Shown: positions 7,592 through 17,218 of the stretch, in pieces
How positions within the stretch are numbered: the stretch's first letter is position 1
How the letters are laid out: the number at the start of each line of letters is the position of its first letter
Source of the DNA: Brytella acorum
GTDB taxonomy: Bacteria > Pseudomonadota > Alphaproteobacteria > Acetobacterales > Acetobacteraceae
Assembly: GCF_029309905.1 (NCBI RefSeq)
Contig: NZ_JARBJP010000002.1
Span: 310,001 to 374,000, forward strand
Direction of reading: 5' to 3'
DNA: 64,000 nt
Position numbers and translations under genes: made by a program
Notes under the pieces: generated by a model
What the model was told of the DNA's origin: nothing
What the model saw: only the letters and a program-made list of their open reading frames with translations
Database searches by the model: none

Positions 7592-9265
7592 ATGCGGCAT
7601 CGGAAACTGGCATTGCGCAATCTCGCGGTTCTTGCCTCATTGGCCGCTGCGCTGACCGCGGCGACGGCTCTGGCGGCGCCCCCGCCGGGCGGACCTCCCG
7701 GTCCGCCTCCGCCCCCACCGGGACCAGGTGCCGGACCGCATCCCGAAGCTTCGGCGTTTCTGTCCCATCCGCAGCATGTCCTGTCGGACGGAACAGTTAC
7801 CGTGCGTGGAAAAGTCATTCCCTATCAGGCTGAGGCCGGGACGCTGATCATCCATCCCGACGGCTGGGATGATGCGAATCCGGGGACGCCCGATGGTCCG
7901 GAAGCCAGGCCGCTGGACGCGAAAGCCTCTGTTTTCTACACGGCTTACTTCAGGAAAGGCGCGAAGGCCGAAAGCCGTCCGATCACCTTCGTCTATAATG
8001 GCGGACCCGGATCGGCGACGGTATGGCTGCATATCGGAGCTTTCGGACCCAGGCGCGTGGTCACGGCCGATGACAGCCATACGCCCGCTGCCCCTTATCA
8101 GGTCATCAACAACGATGACTCGCTTCTGGATGTAACGGATCTCGTTTTCATCGATGCGCCCGGCACCGGCTATGGTCGCGTCATGGGCAGGGATGGCGCG
8201 AAGGCGTTCTATGGCACGGACCCGGATGCCGCGGCGTTCACGGATTTCATCGCGCAGTTCCTCGCACGCCACGGGCGCTACAACTCGCCGAAATATCTGT
8301 TTGGCGAGAGCTACGGCACGACCCGTTCGGCGATCGTCGCCAATATGCTGTCCGAGCGGAAAGGAATCGATCTCAACGGCGTGATCCTGCTGTCCCAGAT
8401 CCTCAACTATGCCAACGGGCCGGATCGCCCCCAGATGAACCCGAGCATGGACCAGCCCTATGTGCTGGCGCTGCCGAGCTTCGCCGCGACCGCGTGGTAT
8501 CATCACAGGCTCCCGAACCAGCCGCAGGATCTGGATGCCTTTTTGCGTGAGGTCGAGCATTTCGCGCTCACGGATTATACCGAAGCTCTTCAGGATGGCA
8601 CCGCCATCACCGATGCGCGCCTCGATGAAGTTGCCCAGAAGCTGCATGGCTATACCGGACTGCCGGTCGATTATCTCAAGCGCGCCAATCTCCGCGTGAA
8701 TGGCGGCGAGTTCGAGAAGACGCTTCTCGGTGCGGAGGGTATGGATACGGGGCGTCTGGACAGCCGGTTCTCCGGACCGAGCATGGACCCGCTGGCCCAG
8801 CGTCCGAGCTACGATCCGCAGTCAGCCGCCATGGAGTCGGCCTATGTCGCGGCTTTCAACGACTACGCGCGCAATACTCTCAAATTCGGTGGCGATCCCG
8901 CCTTCGATGACGGCTATGAAGAATACAAGCTGACCGCGCATAGTATCGGCCGCTGGACGTTCCTTCACAAACAGCCCGACCAGATGGGGCAGGCGCGCGG
9001 CGAGCCCAACGTGCTGCCTGATCTGGCTGCGGCCATGAAGGCGAATCCCGCTCTGCAAGTCATGCTGAACCAGGGGTATTTCGATCTTGGCACACCCTAT
9101 TTCGAGGGCGTGTACGAGATGAGGCATCTGCCCATTCCGCGCGACCTCGCGAAGAACGTCGAGATCAGGCAATATCGTTCGGGGCATATGGTCTATGCGC
9201 ACGCGCCCGCACTCAGGGAATTGCACGATAACGTGGCGTCATTTATCGAGCGTACACATAAATAA
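7592..9265 (+). CDS. secreted serine carboxypeptidase, peptidase family S10
   Basis: A 557-residue exported serine carboxypeptidase-like protein. An N-terminal signal peptide (basic MRHRKLALRNL, then a hydrophobic stretch ending TALAA) is followed by a proline-rich linker (PPPGGPPGPPPPPPGPG). The S10 hallmarks are all present: NGGPGS (oxyanion hole), catalytic Ser near residue 239 in GESYGTT, Asp near 498 in GYFDLGTP, and His near 531 in SGHMVY. It should trim C-terminal residues of peptides in the periplasm or outside the cell. The ATG at 7592 has GAAGGGG at 7 bases; an in-frame TTG at 7544 and ATG at 7559 would put extra residues before the signal peptide. It is transcribed alone. Confidence 0.88.
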   Translation: MRHRKLALRNLAVLASLAAALTAATALAAPPPGGPPGPPPPPPGPGAGPHPEASAFLSHPQHVLSDGTVTVRGKVIPYQAEAGTLIIHPDGWDDANPGTPDGPEARPLDAKASVFYTAYFRKGAKAESRPITFVYNGGPGSATVWLHIGAFGPRRVVTADDSHTPAAPYQVINNDDSLLDVTDLVFIDAPGTGYGRVMGRDGAKAFYGTDPDAAAFTDFIAQFLARHGRYNSPKYLFGESYGTTRSAIVANMLSERKGIDLNGVILLSQILNYANGPDRPQMNPSMDQPYVLALPSFAATAWYHHRLPNQPQDLDAFLREVEHFALTDYTEALQDGTAITDARLDEVAQKLHGYTGLPVDYLKRANLRVNGGEFEKTLLGAEGMDTGRLDSRFSGPSMDPLAQRPSYDPQSAAMESAYVAAFNDYARNTLKFGGDPAFDDGYEEYKLTAHSIGRWTFLHKQPDQMGQARGEPNVLPDLAAAMKANPALQVMLNQGYFDLGTPYFEGVYEMRHLPIPRDLAKNVEIRQYRSGHMVYAHAPALRELHDNVASFIERTHK

Positions 9266-9371
9266 TACGGCGGAAAGGCGCGCGGGGTTCACAGAGCGGT
9301 CATCAATGATCTAGAACATCCGCCGCATTCAGGCGCGGCGTGCCGCGCTCTTCCGTCGAGAGAGTTACGTC

Positions 9372-10256
9372 ATGTCCGCTTCCGTTTCGTACCCGATGCC
9401 TGTGATCGACGCCCCTCTGACGGGGATCGTTCCTTACGAAGGGCATCCGGGTCAGTATCGCCTCGCGTCGCCGAGCAAGGAATACGCGCATCTGCACGCC
9501 TGCGAGGTGCTTTCCGTTCATCACTGGACGGATCGGTTGTTCAGCTTCACCTGCACGCGTGATCCGGGCCTGCGGTTCGAGAACGGCCAGTTCGCGATGA
9601 TCGGCATCGAGGTCGAGGGCAAGCCGCTCCTGCGCGCCTATTCGATCGCTTCGGCCAATTACGAAGAGCATCTCGAATTTCTCTCGATCGCCGTCGAGGA
9701 CGGTCCGCTGACGTCGCGTCTGCGTCACGTCAAGGTGGGTGATACCGTTCTCGTGGGCCGCAAGCCGGTGGGCACGCTGCTGCTCGACAATCTGCGTCCG
9801 GGCCGAAATCTGTATTTCCTCTCGACAGGCACGGGCCTTGCGCCGTTCATGAGCCTCATCAAGGACCCTGAGGCTTACGAGCGTTATGAGAATGTCGTCC
9901 TCAGCCATACGGTGCGTGTGTCGGGCGAACTGGCCTATGCGAACCATATCCGCCATGAACTGCCGCAGCACGAGTTCCTGGGAGAGGACGTGGCCGAGAA
10001 GCTTCGTTACTACCCCGCTGTGACGCGCGAGGACTTCGCCGTGACGGACCGCATCACCACATTGCTCGAAAACGGCAAGATTTTCGAGGATCTGGGGATT
10101 CCGAAACTGGACCCGGAGCATGACCGTGTCATGATCTGCGGCTCGCCGGAAATGCTCGCCGATACTGAAAAGCTTCTGCTGGCCATGGGATTCGACGAAG
10201 GCAACATGAACCATCAGGGTGCCTATGTGGTTGAAAAGGCATTCGTCCAGCGTTGA
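9372..10256 (+). CDS. fpr: ferredoxin--NADP reductase
   Basis: FAD-dependent reductase (294 residues) that passes electrons between NADPH and ferredoxin or flavodoxin. The FAD-binding segment RAYSIASANYEEHLEF and the NADP-binding segment STGTGLAPFMSLI are intact, followed by ICGSPEML and a C terminus ending GAYVVEKAFVQR, the pattern of subclass bacterial/alphaproteobacterial Fpr. The N terminus (about 35 residues before HLHACEVLSVHHWTD) is somewhat long. It precedes gor by 45 bases, so the two NADPH-linked redox genes may be cotranscribed, which fits an oxidative stress role. Confidence 0.93.
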   Translation: MSASVSYPMPVIDAPLTGIVPYEGHPGQYRLASPSKEYAHLHACEVLSVHHWTDRLFSFTCTRDPGLRFENGQFAMIGIEVEGKPLLRAYSIASANYEEHLEFLSIAVEDGPLTSRLRHVKVGDTVLVGRKPVGTLLLDNLRPGRNLYFLSTGTGLAPFMSLIKDPEAYERYENVVLSHTVRVSGELAYANHIRHELPQHEFLGEDVAEKLRYYPAVTREDFAVTDRITTLLENGKIFEDLGIPKLDPEHDRVMICGSPEMLADTEKLLLAMGFDEGNMNHQGAYVVEKAFVQR

Positions 10257-10301
10257 GGCTTTCGGGCCCTTAATCTCTTTTCGTCCGTCAGGAGTGCCGC
10301 C

Positions 10302-11693
10302 GTGCAGGAGTTCGACCTTTTTGTGATCGGGGCGGGCTCCGGCGGTGTGCGATGCGCACGAATCGCCGCCCAGCACGGTGCGAGCGTGGGCGTGGCGGAG
10401 GCCCGTCACTGGGGCGGGACCTGCGTCAATCTGGGCTGCGTGCCCAAGAAGCTGATGGTTTATGCTGCCGAATATGGCGGCATGGCCGACGATGCGCGGG
10501 CGTTCGGCTGGGACATGAACGCCGGTCCCCATCACTGGGATCGCCTGATCGCGGCCAAAGACCGCGAAATCGCCCGTCTCAACGGGATCTATACCTCCAT
10601 GCTCGAGCGTGCGGGCGTCGCGCTGTTCGAAGGTCATGCCCGACTGATCGACGCCCATACCATCGAGATAGGCGCGGGCGACCTTAATCCCGGAGCCGAA
10701 CCCGTCAGGGTGCGGGCCAGACGGATTGTCATCGCGACGGGCTCGCATCCCGTGCGGCCAGACATCGCAGGTGCCGAGCTTGCGATCGTTTCGGACGACG
10801 CCTTTCACTTGGCCGAAAGGCCGCAGCGGATCTGCATCGTGGGCGGCGGCTATATCGGCGTCGAATTCGCCGGGATTTTCGCGGGGCTCGGTTCGCAGGT
10901 CGATCTCATCTATCGCCAGCCTCTGCCCCTGCGCGGATTTGACGACGAACTGCGCGAGCATCTGGCAGATCTGATCCCGACATATGGTATAACCATCCAT
11001 CCCGGGTGTTCTCCGCGGAACATACGACGGGGAGAAGAGGGCGGTTTCGTCGTTCCCCTTTCCGATGGAACATCGATCGAGACGGACTGCGTGTTTTTTG
11101 CAACGGGCCGCGAACCGGCGATTGCGAAGCTGGGGCTGGAGACGACGAATATCGGCGTGACAGACGGTCGTATCGTCGTGGACAATCAGTTCGAGACGTC
11201 GGAGCCGGACATTTACGCGATCGGAGACGTGACGGACACGTTCAATCTCACCCCGACCGCGATTGCCGAAGGTCATATCCTTGCGGACCGGCTGTTCGCC
11301 GCGAAGTCGCGCAACTGGTCTTTCGCAACCACGCCCAAGGCGGTTTTCTTCTCCGAGCCTCTGGCGACGGTCGGCCTGACGGAAGCCGAAGCCGCGGCGG
11401 AGACGTCACTCGATATCTATACCGCGCAGTTCCGCCCGATGCGCCAGACGATAACCGGACGCGCCCGCAAAACCTTCATGAAGCTCGTCGTATGCGCGCG
11501 CACGCAGCGCGTTCTGGGCGCGCATATGATCGGCGATGCGGCCCCGGAGCTGATGCAGGGCCTTGCCATCGCGATTACGGCGAAGCTGACCAAGGACGAC
11601 TTCGACCATACGATCGGCATTCACCCGACGACGGCCGAAGAAATCGTGACGATGCGCACGCCGACGCGGCACGTCCCGCAGGCCGGGTCCTGA
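10302..11693 (+). CDS. gor: glutathione-disulfide reductase
   Basis: NADPH-dependent flavoprotein that regenerates reduced glutathione. Residues: FAD-binding GAGSGG near the N terminus, redox-active Cys41 and Cys46 in GGTCVNLGCVPKK, NADP-binding GGGYIGVEFAG, the FAD motif YAIGDVTD, and the active-site His near the C terminus in IGIHPTTAEE. The sequence KKLMVYAAEY after the redox motif favours glutathione reductase over dihydrolipoamide dehydrogenase. The start is GTG at 10302 with AGGAG upstream. At 463 residues it is full length. It probably works with the nearby glutathione peroxidase. Confidence 0.95.
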   Translation: MQEFDLFVIGAGSGGVRCARIAAQHGASVGVAEARHWGGTCVNLGCVPKKLMVYAAEYGGMADDARAFGWDMNAGPHHWDRLIAAKDREIARLNGIYTSMLERAGVALFEGHARLIDAHTIEIGAGDLNPGAEPVRVRARRIVIATGSHPVRPDIAGAELAIVSDDAFHLAERPQRICIVGGGYIGVEFAGIFAGLGSQVDLIYRQPLPLRGFDDELREHLADLIPTYGITIHPGCSPRNIRRGEEGGFVVPLSDGTSIETDCVFFATGREPAIAKLGLETTNIGVTDGRIVVDNQFETSEPDIYAIGDVTDTFNLTPTAIAEGHILADRLFAAKSRNWSFATTPKAVFFSEPLATVGLTEAEAAAETSLDIYTAQFRPMRQTITGRARKTFMKLVVCARTQRVLGAHMIGDAAPELMQGLAIAITAKLTKDDFDHTIGIHPTTAEEIVTMRTPTRHVPQAGS

Positions 11694-11704
11694 GGAACGA
11701 ACGA

Positions 11705-12535
11705 TCAGCTCCTCGCGCCGAGAAAACCGAGAAGATCCGAATTTAGCTGCTCATGGTGGCTGGCAAAAAGTCCATGAGGCGCGCTTTCATATGTCGTGAA
11801 ACGCGCATGCGGAATGAGCAGCGCGGCTCGGGCGCTGGAGATCTCCACCGGGACGCAGCTGTCATCGGTGCCGTGAATCACCAGCGTCGGCACTCCGGCG
11901 AAAGCTGGCATATCGGCCGTGAAGTCAGTGGTGCCCCAGGCTTCGATACATTCGAGCGTGGCCATCGGGCTTGCCATGACGGCAAGGAGAAAAGACCAGT
12001 CTAGAATGGCGTCGCTGACGGGATGGAAAAGGGTGCTCACCCCGTAGAACGTGCGCATGAACTGGCGCAGGAAATGGAAGCGGTCCTTGCGGATGCTGCT
12101 TTTCATTTCCGCGATCAGTTCGAAATCGATCCCATCCGGATTGGCGGAGGATCGCATGAGCCCGGGCAGGACCGTTGAGATCAGCACGGTGGATCTGACC
12201 AGCGCGCTTCCATGGCGCGACAGGTAGCGCGCGACCTCGCCGCCGCCCATCGAAAAGCCGACGAGCGTTACGTCCGAAAGCTCCAGCGTGTTGATGATCG
12301 TCGCCAGGTCTTCGGCAAGCGTGTCGTAATCATAGGGACCGATCGGATGGCTCGACTGCCCGAAGCCGCGACGATCGTAGGCAATGACGCGATAGCCCGC
12401 TTCCTGAAGCGCCAGCGTCTGATACTCCCACATATCGCCCGTCAGCGGCCATCCGTGGATCAGCAGAACGGCGGGTCCGACGCCGCTGTCCTTGACGTGC
12501 AGATTGATGCCGTCCCGTGTGGTGATGAAGCCCAT
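11705..12535 (-). CDS. alpha/beta hydrolase (non-heme chloroperoxidase/arylesterase-like)
   Basis: A 276-residue alpha/beta hydrolase of the bacterial haloperoxidase/esterase group. Visible: oxyanion loop LLIHGWPLTGDMW, nucleophile elbow GFSMGGGE (Ser), acidic residue in VIHGTDDSCVP, and the catalytic His in APHGLFASH. Halogenation in vitro is a side activity of this family; the natural reaction is more likely ester hydrolysis or perhydrolysis, substrate unknown. The ATG at 12535 is preceded by a strong AGGAGG about 9 bases upstream. It converges on gor, only 11 bases apart. Confidence 0.85.
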   Translation of the reverse strand: MGFITTRDGINLHVKDSGVGPAVLLIHGWPLTGDMWEYQTLALQEAGYRVIAYDRRGFGQSSHPIGPYDYDTLAEDLATIINTLELSDVTLVGFSMGGGEVARYLSRHGSALVRSTVLISTVLPGLMRSSANPDGIDFELIAEMKSSIRKDRFHFLRQFMRTFYGVSTLFHPVSDAILDWSFLLAVMASPMATLECIEAWGTTDFTADMPAFAGVPTLVIHGTDDSCVPVEISSARAALLIPHARFTTYESAPHGLFASHHEQLNSDLLGFLGARS

Positions 12536-12809
12536 GGCCTAACCCTCCTCTGAAAAGGTCGTCGGGGGGTAGCCCGGCGACACCTGCATGTTCCGTCCTG
12601 TATACCCAATGGGGCCAACGGTCAGAGCGTGCGCGGGTTGCGCGGAGGGCCAGTGTTCGACGTGCGGGGAGGCGGGGTGGTGGAACGATAACGAACCGGC
12701 TTGCGCCTTCGCTCGATCAGAACGCGGTCGGTCCCATTTTATGAATTTTATCAGACAAGGCCCTCAGGGGCGCCATCCTGGGCTGGATGCGCTCCCGATC
12801 GACAAGGCC

Positions 12810-13196
12810 TCAGCGCGGCGCGACCCAGCCATTGCCGGTCGCGTCACCGAGCTGGCCGCTCTGCGTCGGGTTGCTCGCGCCATAGGCCGAACCGAATTTG
12901 CTGAGATCGGCACCAGTCACGGCGTCGCGCTGGATCTTGTCGAGGTGGTCCGGGTCCGGGCCGTGCTGGAACTCTGTCGAAGGTGCGTCCTGATAGCCGG
13001 GCGGCAGCGTGTGTCGGCCCTTCGCCGTGACGTGTTCGCCGCTTCCCCGATATTCGACGCCGCCATTCGCCGGGGTCTGGCCCTGCGTCGTGGGGCGGGT
13101 CGGAGCGGGCGTGCCGGGGGACGTGGTGGTCTGGGCCGCCGCGGGAAGGGCTGTGAGAATGGCTGCGAGAGGAAGTGCGTAACGGAGCATCGCCAT
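12810..13196 (-). CDS. small secreted hypothetical protein
   Basis: A 128-residue protein of unknown function. The N terminus (MAMLRYALPLAAILTALPAAAQ) is a clear signal peptide with an Ala-x-Ala cleavage site after about residue 21. The mature part starts with a Thr/Pro/Gln-rich low-complexity segment (about 22-45), then a polar region with GSGEHVTAKGRHTLPPGYQD and FQHGPDPDHLDKIQRD, lacking Cys. AAGG lies 9 bases before the start. It is divergent from alkB. No family is recognised; the signal peptide and the site upstream argue that it is real. The 274 bases between this gene and the hydrolase gene hold nothing I can support. Confidence 0.65.
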   Translation of the reverse strand: MAMLRYALPLAAILTALPAAAQTTTSPGTPAPTRPTTQGQTPANGGVEYRGSGEHVTAKGRHTLPPGYQDAPSTEFQHGPDPDHLDKIQRDAVTGADLSKFGSAYGASNPTQSGQLGDATGNGWVAPR

Positions 13197-13340
13197 GAGA
13201 GCGACCTTTCATGATAGGCTCCGCAGCAGGCAGCGGGGGAGCTGGAAACATTCGTGGCGGACGAATGTCGCCCTCGGCGTCATAATTACGGCTTCGGGAC
13301 GCCGGTTCAAGAGCCGAGGCGCTTTTGTGGAAGACAAGAC

Positions 13341-13976
13341 ATGTCTGATCTTCTTTCGACCCTGCGGCGGCGCGTCGAACTGGCTGATGGCGCGTGGTTT
13401 CTGCCCGGAGCGATCGCCGAATCCGCGCCGGATCTTCTGGCGGCCATAAATTTCGTGGCAAGCGTTTCTCCGTTCAGGACGCTGACCACGCGTCGCGGCG
13501 GTCGCCTCTCGGCGGCCATGACGAGTTGCGGCACCCATGGCTGGCATTCGGATCGGTCGGGCTATCGCTATCTCGAAGACGATCCGCTGACGCACCGGGC
13601 CTGGCCGGACATGCCTACGCTCCTTCGCGATCTTGCCGGTCGTGTCGCCGGTGAGGCGGGATATCCGGGTTTTGTCCCCCAGATCGGTCTGATCAACCGA
13701 TACGCCCCTGGCGCTCGCATGGGGCTTCATCAGGACCGCGACGAGCCCGACCTGTCGGCGCCGGTTGTCTCGTTCTCTCTCGGATTGACGGCGCGTTTTC
13801 TGTTCGGGGGGCTGGAACGAGACGCACCCACCACGTCCGTCGTTCTCGAACATGGCGATGCGGTCGTCTGGGGCGGCGCTTCCAGGCTGGCTTTTCATGG
13901 AGTGTCCACGGTCCGGCCCGGTCATCATCCCCTGACGGGCGCGTTTCGTTATAATCTGACGTTCCGGATAATCTGA
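13341..13976 (+). CDS. alkB: AlkB-like alpha-ketoglutarate-dependent DNA dioxygenase
   Basis: Fe(II)/2-oxoglutarate dioxygenase that directly reverses alkyl damage in DNA. The 211-residue product shows the AlkB pattern: CGTHGWHSDRSGYRY substrate loop, NRYAPGARMGLHQDRDE with iron ligands at about His130 and Asp132, distal His near 185 in AFHGVS, and the C-terminal 2-oxoglutarate Arg in RYNLTFR. Length fits AlkB (about 216). I chose the ATG at 13341, with GGAAG upstream; an in-frame GTG at 13254 would add 29 atypical residues. No Ada-like regulator is next to it. Confidence 0.9.
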   Translation: MSDLLSTLRRRVELADGAWFLPGAIAESAPDLLAAINFVASVSPFRTLTTRRGGRLSAAMTSCGTHGWHSDRSGYRYLEDDPLTHRAWPDMPTLLRDLAGRVAGEAGYPGFVPQIGLINRYAPGARMGLHQDRDEPDLSAPVVSFSLGLTARFLFGGLERDAPTTSVVLEHGDAVVWGGASRLAFHGVSTVRPGHHPLTGAFRYNLTFRII

Positions 13977-14127
13977 CCTTTCGGCGGCTCGGTGAGGACC
14001 GTTGGGAGACGAAAAGAGATCGTCCTTGATGCCGGGCAGGGCGAACACGTTTCTTTTGCCTGTTCGTCGGCCGGTTTTCCCGGCATAAACGGCCCCCCGA
14101 AGTGCTTTGTGACAGGATAAAAACTTC

Positions 14128-15519
14128 ATGCACGCCGAACGCGCACCTGCTGTCCCCGTCGGCTGGACGCCGTCGAGCTGGCGGTCGCACCCTGCCCGCC
14201 AGATGCCGCACTATGATGATGCGGCGCTTCTCGAAACCGTCGAGGCTCGCCTGCGTCGTTATCCTCCGCTGGTTTTCGCCGGTGAGACGCGTCGTCTTAA
14301 AGCGCAGCTTGCCAAGGCGGCGCGCGGCGAGGCTTTCGTTCTCCAGGGCGGCGCTTGCGCGGAGAGCTTTAACGAATTTACGGCCGATATCGTGCGCGAT
14401 ACGTTTCGCGTGCTGCTACAGATGGCTGTGGTCCTGACATTCGCCGCGAAAGTTCCGGTCGTGAAGATCGGGCGCATGGCGGGCCAGTACGCCAAGCCGC
14501 GCTCGTCGGATACCGAGACCCAGAACGGCGTGACGCTGCCCTGCTATCGGGGCGATATCATAAACGGTCCGGAATTCACGGCGGAAACGCGGCTGCCGGA
14601 CCCGCGCCGGATGGAGACCGGTTATTTCCAGTCCGCGGGCGTGATGAATCTGCTGCGCGCCTTTGCTTCGGGCGGCTATGCCAATCTGCATCAGGTCCAT
14701 CGCTGGAATCTCGGCTTTGTCGAGCGTTCGCCGCTCGCCGAACGGTACCGCCATCTGGCCCAGCGCATTGACGAGACGCTGTCGTTCATGGGCGCCTGCG
14801 GGTTCGACCAGACCGCGCCGCAGATCAACGAGACGGATTTCTATACATCGCATGAGGCGCTTCTGCTTCCCTACGAGCAGGCATTGACGCGCGTCGATAG
14901 TCTGAGCGGCGAGTGGTACGACTGCTCGGCGCATTTTGTCTGGATCGGCGATCGTACACGCCAGCCCGAAGGGGCGCATGTCGAGTTCCTGCGCGGTGTG
15001 CGCAATCCCATCGGGATCAAGGTCGGTCCGACGACCACGATCTCCGATCTCGAAAAGCTGCTCGAAATTCTCAATCCGGCGGACGAAGCCGGACGCATCA
15101 CGCTCATTTCGCGTATGGGAGCGACAAAGGTGCGCGAGCATCTTCCGCCGCTGCTCGAAGCCGTGCGCCGCACGGGCCGCACCGTGACGTGGCTCTGCGA
15201 TCCGATGCATGGCAATACGATTTCGACGGCCGACAAGATCAAGACGCGCTCTTTCGATGCGATTTTGCAGGAAGTCCGTGGCTTTTTCGACGTTTTCAGC
15301 GAGGCAGGTCTCCGTCCGGGCGGCATCCATGTCGAGATGACCGGCCAGAATGTGACCGAATGCGTCGGCGGTGCCCACTGCCTGACGGAAGCGGATCTGG
15401 CGGGGCGCTACGAGACGTTCTGTGATCCGCGCCTCAATGCCGAGCAGTCGCTGGAAATGGCGTTTTTGCTTGCCGAGGAACTCAAGGGGCATTTCTCGTC
15501 GTCGGAAAGGAACATGTAA
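14128..15519 (+). CDS. class II 3-deoxy-7-phosphoheptulonate (DAHP) synthase
   Basis: First enzyme of the shikimate pathway, joining phosphoenolpyruvate and erythrose 4-phosphate. The 463-residue sequence is of the plant/actinobacterial class II type: [95 protein letters not shown] and [15 protein letters not shown]. The metal-binding Cys (GGACAES), His and Glu are in place. It lacks the N-terminal regulatory extension of the Mycobacterium enzyme. Its stop overlaps the start of the next gene by one base (TAATG), implying translational coupling with pncB. Confidence 0.95.
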   Translation: MHAERAPAVPVGWTPSSWRSHPARQMPHYDDAALLETVEARLRRYPPLVFAGETRRLKAQLAKAARGEAFVLQGGACAESFNEFTADIVRDTFRVLLQMAVVLTFAAKVPVVKIGRMAGQYAKPRSSDTETQNGVTLPCYRGDIINGPEFTAETRLPDPRRMETGYFQSAGVMNLLRAFASGGYANLHQVHRWNLGFVERSPLAERYRHLAQRIDETLSFMGACGFDQTAPQINETDFYTSHEALLLPYEQALTRVDSLSGEWYDCSAHFVWIGDRTRQPEGAHVEFLRGVRNPIGIKVGPTTTISDLEKLLEILNPADEAGRITLISRMGATKVREHLPPLLEAVRRTGRTVTWLCDPMHGNTISTADKIKTRSFDAILQEVRGFFDVFSEAGLRPGGIHVEMTGQNVTECVGGAHCLTEADLAGRYETFCDPRLNAEQSLEMAFLLAEELKGHFSSSERNM

Positions 15520-16754
15520 TGGAAACCCAGCGGAATGGAGACGGTGCGATCAGAGCTTCGATCGAGTTGGCTCTGAGCCGCGCGGAGGGGCCGAAGAAAC
15601 TCCTGGATGCGAAAGCGATCGGTGCATCCACGGACGCCTATTTCAACCGTACGCAGGACATCGTCTCTCATTTCGGCGAAAGTCGCGTGACATACGCGCT
15701 GTTCATCCGCCGCCCCGTGATCGCGGCTACCGGCTTCCTCTCGGTGTGGCTTGAAAATGTCGCGCGCGAGCAGGGGATCGATATCGATTTCCGGGCGGTT
15801 TTTCCCGACAGCTCGTGGGTCGGGGCCGGCGAGCCACTGGCCTATATCACCGGTGCGTTTTCCAAACTGGCGCCGCTGGAAACGCTGGCCCTCCAGCGCA
15901 TGGGCGCATGCTGCGTGGCGGCGCATAACGCCTACCAGATGTCCCTGATCCTGCCCCATGTGGCGTTTCTCGCGATGGACGCCCGTCACTGCGCGGGGGA
16001 CATGATGCAGGAAATGATGGCTTATGGCGCCGCGGTCGGCTCCGAAGCCGCACGCCGCGATGGCGCCAAGGGCTTCATCGGCAACGCCAATGACGTTACG
16101 GCGCCGTTCTTCGGGAGATCGCACGGGCTGGGAACCATGCCCCATGCCCTCATCGGCTATGCGGGCAGTACCGTGCGTGCGGCGGAAATGTATCGCGAGG
16201 TCTATCCCAACGAAGACCTGGTCGTTCTTGTGGATTATTTCGGCCAGGAGGTCACGGACGCCCTGGCCGTTTGCCGCCGGTTTCCGGATCTGGCGGCCGC
16301 GGGGCGCCTCAGCGTGCGGCTCGACACCCATGGCGGCCGCTTCCTCGAAGGACTTGATCCCCAGGAGTCGTATGCAGTCCTTGAACGTCATACGCCGGGC
16401 ACGATACGGCGTTACCGCTCCGATCAGGAACTGCGCAATCTCGTGGGAACGGGCGTGTCGGCGGCAGCGATCTGGCGCATGCGCGAAGTGCTCGATCAGG
16501 CCGGTTTTCCCCACGTGAAGATCGTGGCGTCTTCAGGTTTCGGTACGGAAAAATGCATGGCCATGGTGGATGCCCATGCGCCGATCGACGTGATCGGAAC
16601 CGGCTCGTTCATTCCCAATCAGTGGAACGAAACCTATGCGACCGCCGATATCGTCGCTTATGACGGTGTCGCGCGCGTCAAGGTCGGGAGAGAGTTCCTT
16701 CTCGGTCGCTACGAAGCGCACCCGACAGATTCACAGGGAAGGGGCGTGAAATGA
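15519..16754 (+). CDS. pncB: nicotinate phosphoribosyltransferase
   Basis: A 411-residue enzyme of the NAPRTase family, which converts nicotinate and PRPP to nicotinate mononucleotide in NAD salvage. Family features are FNRTQDIVSHFG near the N terminus, TGAFSKLAPLETLALQ, the phosphate-binding STVRAAEMYREVYP region, RLDTHGGRF and, near the C terminus, VKIVASSGFGTEK and DVIGTGSFIP. It starts one base inside the DAHP synthase stop and overlaps the next gene by 4 bases (ATGA), so the three genes form one transcription unit. The link to aromatic amino acid synthesis is not obvious. Confidence 0.88.
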   Translation: METQRNGDGAIRASIELALSRAEGPKKLLDAKAIGASTDAYFNRTQDIVSHFGESRVTYALFIRRPVIAATGFLSVWLENVAREQGIDIDFRAVFPDSSWVGAGEPLAYITGAFSKLAPLETLALQRMGACCVAAHNAYQMSLILPHVAFLAMDARHCAGDMMQEMMAYGAAVGSEAARRDGAKGFIGNANDVTAPFFGRSHGLGTMPHALIGYAGSTVRAAEMYREVYPNEDLVVLVDYFGQEVTDALAVCRRFPDLAAAGRLSVRLDTHGGRFLEGLDPQESYAVLERHTPGTIRRYRSDQELRNLVGTGVSAAAIWRMREVLDQAGFPHVKIVASSGFGTEKCMAMVDAHAPIDVIGTGSFIPNQWNETYATADIVAYDGVARVKVGREFLLGRYEAHPTDSQGRGVK

Positions 16755-17176
16755 GTGATGATCCCATGGAAGCACCGGAGGAAGATCGCGGCTGGTCCGT
16801 ACGCATCATCGACCTTTCGGGCGCGTCCGACGACGATGACGGCGTCGTGGAAGTGGTCAAGGGCTTCCTCGATCTTCCGCATGCGAATGCCTTTGCACGC
16901 GCCTATGTTCGGGACAGCCTCGAGCGTTGCAGGCAGTCGGGGGTAACCGGGCGCGAAGTTCTGGAGGCGTGGTACGCTTTCGGTGAGGACGCCGTGGTGG
17001 TCGATGCGGGCGACGACGGATGGAAATCGACGACAGAACTCGATGATTTCGTGGCGCAGCCCGCGACGGCCATGGAGCGTGACTGGCGCGCCATCGATCC
17101 CCGTCGCCTCGTTGACGAGGATGAGTTTCCCGACGACCTGACGGATGACCGGCCGGAAGATCCCGCCGAAGCGTAG
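16751..17176 (+). CDS. small acidic hypothetical protein
   Basis: A 141-residue, strongly acidic protein with no recognised domain. It has a Asp-rich segment (SGASDDDDG) near residue 25, a central helical part (LPHANAFARAYVRDSLERCRQ and EVLEAWYAFGED), and an acidic tail rich in Asp, Glu and Pro. No signal peptide or membrane segment. It overlaps pncB by 4 bases and ends 42 bases before gltX, so it is cotranscribed with DAHP synthase and pncB. The tight coupling argues for a real protein; its role is unknown. Confidence 0.7.
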   Translation: MSDDPMEAPEEDRGWSVRIIDLSGASDDDDGVVEVVKGFLDLPHANAFARAYVRDSLERCRQSGVTGREVLEAWYAFGEDAVVVDAGDDGWKSTTELDDFVAQPATAMERDWRAIDPRRLVDEDEFPDDLTDDRPEDPAEA

Positions 17177-17218
17177 TCCGCTCTGGAAAGAGCGGCGCGG
17201 TCGCGGCATAGAGACGCC

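Noticed and set aside
9303-11276. 657-codon minus-strand open frame opposite fpr and gor
   Set aside because: Antisense to two well-conserved enzymes; no signal, domain or ribosome binding site.
12536-12809. Gene or structured RNA in the gap between the hydrolase and secreted protein genes
   Set aside because: Only GC-rich frames without a start site, conserved motif or stable hairpin with T run were seen.
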